Positions 7,108 to 13,179 of a stretch of DNA of 23,290 nucleotides are shown here, one piece after another. Position 1 is the stretch's first letter, and every line of letters starts with the position of its first letter. The position numbers were made by a program, and so were the translations under genes. Location: the NCBI RefSeq assembly GCF_900541605.1, contig NZ_UQKJ01000020.1:1-23290 (forward strand), given 5' to 3'. Source of the stretch: an uncultured Dialister sp. (GTDB taxonomy: Bacteria; Bacillota; Negativicutes; Veillonellales; Dialisteraceae). The notes beneath the pieces are model-generated. The model made no database searches. It saw nothing but the letters and a program-made list of their open reading frames with translations, and was not told the DNA's origin.

Positions 7108-8145
7108 ATGAGTAAACTGCCCCGCGTTGCTGTCCTCGGTGCCACCGGTGCCGTGGGCCAGGAATTTATCCGCCTTTTTGAAGAAAGAGATTTTCAGTTT
7201 GCATCCCTGAAACTTCTGGCTTCCGCCCGTTCTGCGGGTAAGAAGATCATGGTGAAGGGCAAGGAATACACCGTGGAAGAAGCAAAACCGGAGTCCTTTG
7301 AAAATATTGATATCGCCCTCTTTGCCGGCGGCAGCATCAGCAAGACCCTGGCACCGGAAGCGGCGAAAAGGGGAGCCGTAGTTATCGATAACTCCTCCAC
7401 CTTCCGCATGGATCCCGAAGTGCCCCTGGTGATTCCGGAAATCAATCCGGAAGATATTGCCTGGCATAAAGGCATTATTGCCAATCCGAACTGCTCCACC
7501 ATCATCATGCTCATGGCCCTGAAGCCGATTTACGATATTTCCAGGATTAAGCGGATCATCGTCAGCACCTACCAGGCCGTTTCCGGCGCCGGCAAGGATG
7601 GCATTGATGAACTGCTGGACGAAGCGGCAGCTATCGCCAAAGGCGAAAGTTACACACCGAAGATTCTTCCTTCCGCCAGCCTTCCGAAGCACTATCAGAT
7701 CGCTTACAACGTCATTCCCCAGATCGATGTATTCCTTGATAACGATTACACCAAGGAAGAAATGAAGATGGTGAATGAAACCCATAAGATTTTCCACGAT
7801 GACACCATCGCCATTACCCCCACCGCTGTCCGGGTACCGGTTATCCGCAGCCATGCAGAATCTATCTACATTGAGACGGAAGACCATCTCACCACGGACC
7901 AGGTCAAGAAAGCCATTGAAGGCTTCAAGGGTGCCGTACTGGTGGATGACATCAAAAATATGATTTACCCCATGCCCCTGGATACATCCAATAAGACCGA
8001 CGTGGCTGTCGGCCGCATCCGGAAAGATCTCTATGCGGAAAACGGCATCAACCTCTGGGCCTGCGGTGACCAGATCCGCAAGGGCGCAGCACTGAACGCA
8101 CTGCAGATTGCAGAATACATGATTCAGCACGATATGATCAAATAA
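7108..8145 (+). CDS. asd: Aspartate-semialdehyde dehydrogenase
   Basis: A 345-residue enzyme that reductively dephosphorylates aspartyl phosphate to aspartate 4-semialdehyde, the shared precursor of the lysine/DAP and threonine branches. The NADP-binding LGATGAVGQEF (10-20), NSSTFRMDPEVPLVIPEIN (95-113) and the catalytic cysteine C129 in ANPNCST are present. The later active-site histidine in RSHAESIYIE is also present. TGAGGTG (7096-7102) supplies the ribosome site for ATG 7108 and partly overlaps the dapB stop, so coupling is likely. Aspartokinase is not in the window. Confidence 0.97.
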   Translation: MSKLPRVAVLGATGAVGQEFIRLFEERDFQFASLKLLASARSAGKKIMVKGKEYTVEEAKPESFENIDIALFAGGSISKTLAPEAAKRGAVVIDNSSTFRMDPEVPLVIPEINPEDIAWHKGIIANPNCSTIIMLMALKPIYDISRIKRIIVSTYQAVSGAGKDGIDELLDEAAAIAKGESYTPKILPSASLPKHYQIAYNVIPQIDVFLDNDYTKEEMKMVNETHKIFHDDTIAITPTAVRVPVIRSHAESIYIETEDHLTTDQVKKAIEGFKGAVLVDDIKNMIYPMPLDTSNKTDVAVGRIRKDLYAENGINLWACGDQIRKGAALNALQIAEYMIQHDMIK

Positions 8146-8152
8146 AGAAATC

Positions 8153-8218
8153 ACCGATTCTTCGGTTATTTCCTGTATGAGGGACCGCTTCTTCGAGAAA
8201 GCGGCAGGAAAAGGAGAG
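8153..8218 (+). promoter_or_regulatory. Intercistronic stem-loops abutting the dapA ribosome site
   Basis: In the 79-base asd-dapA gap, ACCGA-TTCT-TCGGT (8153-8166) is followed by a two-part stem: TTTCCTG (8169-8175) with CAGGAAA (8205-8211), enclosing CCGCTT (8185-8190) with AAGCGG (8199-8204). The last base of the outer arm is the first base of the dapA Shine-Dalgarno AAGGAGAG (8211-8218). There is no T-run, so it is more likely an mRNA processing, stability or translation-control structure than a terminator. Confidence 0.55.
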
Positions 8219-8224
8219 AAAAAA

Positions 8225-9136
8225 ATGGCAACAGCAAAATTCGGACGGGTTATTACCGCCATGATTACTCCATTTCATGAAGATGGTTCTGTAGACTATG
8301 AAGGAGCCGCTGCCCTGGCTAAACACCTGGTAGCCCATGGCTCTGAAGGTATCCTCGTCGGCGGTACCACCGGCGAAGGTGCTACCATGACTTCCGAGGA
8401 AAAACTGAAACTTTACCAGACTATTGTAGATGCAGTCGGCAGAAATGCACCGGGCAAGAAAGTTCCGGTTATGGGCAACATCGGCACCATCAGCACCAGG
8501 GATACCATCCTCTTCGGCCGGGAAGCCAAGAAAACGGGCATCGACTGCGCTCTCTGCATCGTTCCGTTTTATGTAAAGCCGAACCAGGAAGGCATGTACC
8601 AGCATTTCCGGGCTGTGGCCAAACACGTGGACCTTCCGATTGTCCTTTATAATGTTCCCGGCCGTACAGGCGTCTCCATCCAGCCGGAAACCATCAAGAG
8701 AATTGTGGACGAATGCCCGAACGTGGTAGGTATCAAAGATGCCACCGGCAGCTGGGACCAGGTCACAAAGGAAAAAGCCCTGCTCCCCGATGATTTCATG
8801 ATTTACAGCGGCGACGACGCATTCACCCTGGCCCTCCTCATGGCAGGCGGCGTAGGCGTCATTTCCGTATCCAGCCATGTCATCGGCGACGATATGCTGG
8901 CCATGGTGGATGCCTTTGAAAAGGGCGACCTGGAAAAAGCACGGGCTCTCCACATCAAGACCTATCCCATCAACAAGGGCATGTTCTTTACTGCCAGCCC
9001 GACTCCTGTCAAGACAGCAGTTAACCTCGTAGGCCAGCCTGGCGGCCATTTCCGACTCCCCATGGTAGAACCGTCGGAAGAAGAAAAGGCCCATGTATAC
9101 CAGATGCTGAAAGACTACGGCGGACTGGTAAAATAA
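8225..9136 (+). CDS. dapA: 4-hydroxy-tetrahydrodipicolinate synthase
   Basis: A 303-residue TIM-barrel aldolase that condenses pyruvate with aspartate semialdehyde, the committed step to DAP and lysine. GGTTGEG (46-52), the catalytic tyrosine Y142 in YNVPGRTG and the Schiff-base lysine K171 in GIKDATG are present. An in-frame ATG at 8177 would add 16 charged residues. I choose ATG 8225, since AAGGAGAG lies 6 bases upstream and ATAKFGRVITAMITPF matches the usual start. It is the last gene of the operon, followed by a terminator. Epimerase dapF is 9 kb away, and no dapD/dapE/dapL or ddh gene is visible, so the acyl versus direct route cannot be decided here. Confidence 0.97.
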   Translation: MATAKFGRVITAMITPFHEDGSVDYEGAAALAKHLVAHGSEGILVGGTTGEGATMTSEEKLKLYQTIVDAVGRNAPGKKVPVMGNIGTISTRDTILFGREAKKTGIDCALCIVPFYVKPNQEGMYQHFRAVAKHVDLPIVLYNVPGRTGVSIQPETIKRIVDECPNVVGIKDATGSWDQVTKEKALLPDDFMIYSGDDAFTLALLMAGGVGVISVSSHVIGDDMLAMVDAFEKGDLEKARALHIKTYPINKGMFFTASPTPVKTAVNLVGQPGGHFRLPMVEPSEEEKAHVYQMLKDYGGLVK

Positions 9137-9147
9137 GATTTGACATG

Positions 9148-9177
9148 AAAGCTTCTGCCCCCGGGCAGAGGCTTTTT
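9148..9177 (+). terminator. Rho-independent terminator after dapA
   Basis: AAAGCTTCTGCCC (9148-9160) pairs with GGGCAGAGGCTTT (9163-9175) with one G-T mismatch pair, and the T-run ends at 9177. It lies 11 bases after the dapA stop. Confidence 0.88.
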
Positions 9178-9190
9178 GTATGTCTGTAAC

Positions 9191-9240
9191 GGTGTGCTAG
9201 GGAAGCGGTGCTCGACCCACCACCTTTAGCCCCATACATA
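9191..9240. repeat. Isolated end of the palindromic intergenic element
   Basis: ACCCACCACCTTTAGCCCCA (9215-9234) plus TACATA reproduces the right end of copy 1 (6151-6177) with about one difference over 26 bases. The preceding bases (GGTGTGC ... GCTCGACC) look like a decayed first stem-loop. No matching left end is visible nearby. It lies between the dapA terminator and the phosphatase start. Confidence 0.75.
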
Positions 9241-9284
9241 GGCTTGTGGATCATCACTTACCTCAAAGGAGATTTAATAACAGA

Positions 9285-10574
9285 GTGCATATATCTATTC
9301 ATACCGCCATCAGGGCCTGTGCCGTCCTGCTGGCTGTGTCTGCGGTCTTTCTGCCAGTGGACGCACTGGCCAGGGAGGGAATTCACCAGGATTACCAGCT
9401 GGAAAAGGTCGTTATTTTCAGCCGGCACAATCTTCGAGCCCCTATGGCATCGGATAAAAAGAAAGTGGACGCCATGACGCCCCATACATGGTTTACTCCC
9501 GATGCGAAGGCGGGGGAACTGTCAAAGAGGGGAGGTATACTGGAAACCATGATGGGCCAGTATTTCCGGGAGTACCTGGAAAAGGAAGGGCTTTCGGATG
9601 CTGACGGTTGGCAGAAGAAGGGGCAAGTCCGCTTCATGGCAGATTCCTCAGAGCGCACAGTGGCCACGGCCCGCTATTTCGCGGCCGGCCTTCTTCCGGA
9701 TACCTCTTTTTCCATTGTATACAGAAAGCCCCTGGGACCGGTGGCCCCCCTGTTTGCCACGAAAATTCCTTCCGGCCTCTCCACAAAGTCCATGGATACC
9801 ATTCGGAAGAATGCTGAGACCCACGGCGCCTGTCTTCTCGAAGAAAATAAGGAAAACCTGGCCTCCGATTACGGAGAACTGGAACAGGTGCTGGATGTAA
9901 AGCGGTCGAAAGCGTGGAAAGAAGGCAGGTTCTCCGGTTTCCGGATGGGGGATACGGTCCTTACATACGAAGCCGGGAAAAAGCCCCGCATGGCAGGCTC
10001 CCTGAAGCTGGCCCATTCCCTCTCCGATTTCCTCCTCATCCAGTATTATGAAACGGAAGATGATGAAATAGCGGCCTTCGGGCACACCATGGGCCGGAAG
10101 GATTGGGAAAAAATCGGAAACCTGAAGGACCTTTACGGACAGGTGCTTTATTCTTCACCGTCCCTGGCCAAAGCCATCGGTACGCCGCTCCTCCATCTTA
10201 TTTCCAGGGAAATGGGCAATCAACGGAAACTGACCTATATCTGCGGCCACGATTCCAATATTTCCATACTCATGGCGGCCCTGGACGTCTGCCCCTACGA
10301 ATTGCCGGAAAGCCTGGAAAAGAAAGTGCCCTTCGGGATGAAGATGGTCATAGAAAAGTGGAAATCCGGCACTAAAGAATACGGTACGGTGACCCTGGTC
10401 TACCCATCCACCGATGAAATCAGACATCTTCCCCTTCTGGGCCTGTCCCATCCGCCCATGATCTATCCACTCCATTTCCAGGGCATTTCGGAAAATGAGG
10501 ATGGCATGATGGACTGGGGGAAATTAGAAGAAAGGTTTAAAAGTCCGTCGTTCACTGCAATCCGGAGACAATGA
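9285..10574 (+). CDS. Secreted histidine acid phosphatase (branch 2 histidine phosphatase)
   Basis: A 429-residue phosphomonoesterase of the histidine acid phosphatase clan, which includes AppA-type phytases and Agp glucose-1-phosphatases. Residues 1-29 form a signal peptide: a short basic start, a hydrophobic core (ACAVLLAVSAVFLPV) and an ALA cleavage site before REG, pointing to the periplasm. The catalytic motif is RHNLRAP (47-53, nucleophile H48), with N where many members have G. The proton-donor motif GHD is at about 321-323. The start is uncertain: GTG 9285 gives a normal signal peptide but sits 13 bases after AAAGGAG, while GTG 9246 adds 13 residues and lacks a good ribosome site. The natural substrate is unknown. 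It appears to be a single-gene unit. Confidence 0.88.
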   Translation: MHISIHTAIRACAVLLAVSAVFLPVDALAREGIHQDYQLEKVVIFSRHNLRAPMASDKKKVDAMTPHTWFTPDAKAGELSKRGGILETMMGQYFREYLEKEGLSDADGWQKKGQVRFMADSSERTVATARYFAAGLLPDTSFSIVYRKPLGPVAPLFATKIPSGLSTKSMDTIRKNAETHGACLLEENKENLASDYGELEQVLDVKRSKAWKEGRFSGFRMGDTVLTYEAGKKPRMAGSLKLAHSLSDFLLIQYYETEDDEIAAFGHTMGRKDWEKIGNLKDLYGQVLYSSPSLAKAIGTPLLHLISREMGNQRKLTYICGHDSNISILMAALDVCPYELPESLEKKVPFGMKMVIEKWKSGTKEYGTVTLVYPSTDEIRHLPLLGLSHPPMIYPLHFQGISENEDGMMDWGKLEERFKSPSFTAIRRQ

Positions 10575-10879
10575 AGAATGTGACGGCACCTGGGAAACGC
10601 CGCACACAATATAAGAAAGCGCTTCCCCAGGTTTATGGTTCCAGTGGCGCCGCCGCATCCATCCTGCGCCTTTGGCGCGCCCTTTCTCCACGGGGCTGCT
10701 TATCCGGGAAATTCCTGCTATGCAGCAATTTTCATTTTCATGGTTGTTTTGCGGCAAAGCCCGACAGTTCATGGTAACCTGCAAGCAGATAGCGGTAAGC
10801 CGGTAATTCGGAATTCCGCATCATTCTATGGATCGTATGAAGTTCGCCTTGCTGTCCACTAACTCACCAACCCACTCCC
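10575..10879. other. Intergenic region without a supported gene
   Basis: This is about 300 bases between the phosphatase stop and the xpt promoter. CCTGGGAAACGC (10589-10600) pairs imperfectly with GCGCTTCCCCAGG (10619-10631), a possible weak terminator for the phosphatase. A small hairpin GCGCC-TTT-GGCGC (10666-10678) resembles the centre of the palindromic elements, but the rest of that family is missing. No purine-riboswitch core is seen. Short reading frames here have poor composition and are not annotated. Confidence 0.6.
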
Positions 10880-10926
10880 TTTACTCTCTCTCCACTGCAT
10901 GATAAAATGAATTAATATTATTAATT
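10880..10926 (+). promoter_or_regulatory. xpt-pbuX promoter with start-site palindrome
   Basis: TTTACT (10880-10885) and TAAAAT (10903-10908) are 17 bases apart. Directly downstream is a perfect 8-bp-arm palindrome, AATTAATA-T-TATTAATT (10910-10926), covering the predicted start near 10915. A repressor there would block initiation. The leader to the xpt ATG is only about 35 bases. Confidence 0.65.
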
Positions 10927-10949
10927 TGCGAATAAAAGGAAGGACAAGG

Positions 10950-11534
10950 ATGGAAGAAATGAACCTGCTGCAGAAAAAGATTTTGAGTGATGGAGTCATT
11001 AAACCGGGGAATGTACTGAAGGTGGACAGCTTTCTGAATCACCAGATCGATGTGCCCTTTATCAGCGAACTGGGCAAGGAATTTTACAAGCTTTTCGGTG
11101 ACCGAAAGGTGGATAAGATTCTCACCATCGAAGCTTCCGGCATCGGCATTGCCTGCCTCACGGCCGTCTACTTCGGCGTGCCCGTTGTATTTGCAAAGAA
11201 GTCGGCCGGTTCCAATATGGATAAGGAAGTCTACGCTACGGAGGTTAAATCTTTCACCCATAACAAGGTGAACCACGTGGTGGTGTCCAAAAAGTATCTG
11301 AACAAAGGGGAACACATCCTCATTATGGACGATTTCCTGGCCAACGGCTGCGCCGTGGAAGGGCTCATTGATCTCGTGAACCAGGCAGGCGGTCTGGTGG
11401 AAGGGGGCGGTATCTGCATTGAAAAGGGCTTCCAGGGAGGCGGCGATGAACTCCGCAGGAAAGGGGTCGACGTAAAGTCCCTGGCAATTATTGACAAAAT
11501 GGATCCTGAAACCGGTTCCATCGTATTCCGGTAA
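10950..11534 (+). CDS. xpt: Xanthine phosphoribosyltransferase
   Basis: A 194-residue type I phosphoribosyltransferase, the same length as Bacillus Xpt, converting xanthine and PRPP to XMP and pyrophosphate in purine salvage. The PRPP-binding motif ILIMDDFLANGCA is at 123-135, EASGIGIA at 61-68, and the xanthine-enzyme segment FAKKSAGSNMDKEVYATEVK at 81-100. An in-frame TTG at 10926 is rejected: ATG 10950 has AAAAGGAAGG 6 bases upstream and gives MEEMNLLQKKI, the family start. The stop is followed 9 bases later by pbuX, whose ribosome site overlaps the xpt end. Confidence 0.97.
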   Translation: MEEMNLLQKKILSDGVIKPGNVLKVDSFLNHQIDVPFISELGKEFYKLFGDRKVDKILTIEASGIGIACLTAVYFGVPVVFAKKSAGSNMDKEVYATEVKSFTHNKVNHVVVSKKYLNKGEHILIMDDFLANGCAVEGLIDLVNQAGGLVEGGGICIEKGFQGGGDELRRKGVDVKSLAIIDKMDPETGSIVFR

Positions 11535-11543
11535 GGAGAGACC

Positions 11544-12881
11544 ATGAAAAACGCAAACGACGCCATTTATGAACTGAAAGGGGAAATCCCCCTCCAAAAG
11601 GCAGTGCCCTTTGGCCTGCAGCATGTGCTGGCCATGTTCGTGGCCAATATCGCGCCGATTCTTATCGTGGCAGGGGCCGTGAAAATGTCTCCCGAAGAAT
11701 CGGGAGCCCTGGTGCAGTCGGCCATGATTGTGGCAGGCATCGGATCCCTGCTGCAGATGTTTCCCCTCTGGCGCCTGGGAAGCGGCCTCCCCATTATCAT
11801 GGGCATCAGTTTCACCTTCGTCTCCGTGGCCTGTGTCATCGGTACGAAGTACGGATACGGCGCCGTGCTGGGGGCAGCCCTTATCGGCGGTATCCTGGAG
11901 GGTATCCTTGGACTGGGTGCTACGTGGTGGAAGAAATTTGTGCCGCCCATTGTGTCCGCTTCCGTGGTAACGGCCATCGGATTTTCCCTGCTGCCCATCG
12001 GTGCCAATTCCTTTGGCGGCGGCTTCGGCGCGCCGGACTTCGGCGATGCAAAGTATCTGATCGTCGGTTCCATTACCCTCGTGGCCTGCCTCGTTTTTAA
12101 CCTGAAGGCCCATTCCTTCTATAAACAGCTCTCCGTGCTCTTTGGGCTCATTGTAGGATACATAGCAGCCTATTTCTACGGCATGGTGGATCTGTCCCGT
12201 CTTTCCCAGGTATCCATCATTTCCATTCCTTCCATTCTGCCGGTGCCTCTGGAATTCCATCCGGACGCCATTTTTTCCATTTTCCTGATTTTCCTCGTTT
12301 CTGCGACAGAAACCCTGGGGGACACCAGTGCCCTGGCCACCATGGGCTTTGGCAGGACTCCCACGAATCGGGAAGTGTCAGGCTCCATCGCCGTGGATGG
12401 TTTTATCTCCAGCCTGTCATCCCTCTTCGGATGCATGCCTATTACATCCTTCAGCCAGAACGTAGGCCTTATCGCCATGACCCACGTGGTGAACCGGAAG
12501 GCCATCGGCTGCGGAGCGGTCATCATGATCCTGGCCGGCCTCATCCCGGGACTCGGCGTCATTCTGGCATCTCTTCCCAATGCGGTGCTCGGCGGCTGTA
12601 CCCTCATGATGTTCGGCTCCATCGTAGTGAGCGGTGTCCGGATGCTGGGGGACTGCGGCTATTCCCAGAGAAATATGAGTATTGCTGCCCTGTCCCTATC
12701 TATCGGTCTTGGTTTCACCCAGACCCCCCAGATTTTCCATATTTTCCCGGATCTCTTCCGCAGCGTCTTCGCCGACAACTGTGTGGCAGTTGTCTTCATC
12801 GTAGCCATGGTGCTGAACCTCATTTTCCCGAAGGATAAGGAAGATGAGAACCATGGAGAAGGCCCGGAAATCGTAGAATAA
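11544..12881 (+). CDS. pbuX: Xanthine permease (NCS2 family)
   Basis: A 445-residue inner-membrane purine:proton symporter of the nucleobase-cation symporter 2 family, with about 12-14 predicted hydrophobic segments. Signature sequences include GLQHVLAMFVANIAPI (near 26-41), SGLPIIMGISFTFV, SATETLGDTSAL (central substrate-site motif) and SFSQNVGLIAMTHVVNRK, matching the conserved Q-N-x-G motif of xanthine/urate carriers. AAGGAGAG ends a few bases before ATG 11544. Pairing with xpt makes xanthine the likely substrate: PbuX imports it and Xpt traps it as XMP. The two genes form the classic xpt-pbuX operon, closed by a terminator. Confidence 0.95.
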   Translation: MKNANDAIYELKGEIPLQKAVPFGLQHVLAMFVANIAPILIVAGAVKMSPEESGALVQSAMIVAGIGSLLQMFPLWRLGSGLPIIMGISFTFVSVACVIGTKYGYGAVLGAALIGGILEGILGLGATWWKKFVPPIVSASVVTAIGFSLLPIGANSFGGGFGAPDFGDAKYLIVGSITLVACLVFNLKAHSFYKQLSVLFGLIVGYIAAYFYGMVDLSRLSQVSIISIPSILPVPLEFHPDAIFSIFLIFLVSATETLGDTSALATMGFGRTPTNREVSGSIAVDGFISSLSSLFGCMPITSFSQNVGLIAMTHVVNRKAIGCGAVIMILAGLIPGLGVILASLPNAVLGGCTLMMFGSIVVSGVRMLGDCGYSQRNMSIAALSLSIGLGFTQTPQIFHIFPDLFRSVFADNCVAVVFIVAMVLNLIFPKDKEDENHGEGPEIVE

Positions 12882-12887
12882 GGGGAA

Positions 12888-12937
12888 TCAAAAAGCAGTG
12901 AAGATATGAAAATCATTTTCTTCACTGCTTTTTTGAT
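12888..12937 (+). terminator. Terminator after pbuX (possibly bidirectional)
   Basis: TCAAAAAGCAGTGAAGA (12888-12904) pairs with TCTTCACTGCTTTTTTGA (about 12918-12936). The run of A on the left and T on the right would let it stop transcription from either strand. It lies 6 bases after the pbuX stop. Confidence 0.88.
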
Positions 12938-13000
12938 GGGCTGCGGTACGTGTAAACGGGGGCCTTGAGATAAAGGGACCCTGGCCAATACACGTTCTTC

Positions 13001-13035
13001 GGCTGGCAATTCGACTGATAGACGATAGAAGATAG
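13001..13035. repeat. Heptamer repeat with conserved flank, short copy
   Basis: The flank GGCTGGCAATTCGA is followed by three 7-base units, CTGATAG, ACGATAG and AAGATAG (13015-13035). The same flank and unit order recur at 16211-16273 with seven units. It sits in the roughly 300-base gap between pbuX and the end of cadA. Confidence 0.7.
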
Positions 13036-13126
13036 ATGCCCATTGGACCGGCCTGCCGCAAAGGGGCAATCAGCTCAAGACTCCAAATGTTCGCATTGAT
13101 TACAGTCATAGAATCGCTGAAAGCAA

Positions 13127-13163
13127 ATCAAAAAGCGGCGCACCATTCAGGATGCGCCGCTTT
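13127..13163 (-). terminator. Rho-independent terminator for the metal ATPase gene
   Basis: Seen on the - strand: AAAGCGGCGCA pairs perfectly over 11 bases with TGCGCCGCTTT (+ strand 13132-13142 and 13153-13163), followed by a TTTTT-rich tract. It lies 17 bases after the cadA stop. Confidence 0.9.
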
Positions 13164-13179
13164 GATTATTCCTGATTTT

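Noticed and set aside
6241..8262. A 673-codon open frame on the - strand across dapB and asd
   Set aside because: It runs antisense over two well-identified genes and their promoter, has no recognisable domain and no credible ribosome site.
10571..10777. A 68-codon frame whose ATG overlaps the phosphatase stop, with GGAG upstream
   Set aside because: The composition is unlike the neighbouring proteins (rich in Cys, Trp, Arg and Ser), it crosses hairpin sequence, and no conserved motif is seen.
10575..10949. Purine riboswitch expected before xpt
   Set aside because: I looked for the conserved aptamer core and did not see it. The predicted transcript start leaves only about 35 bases of leader.
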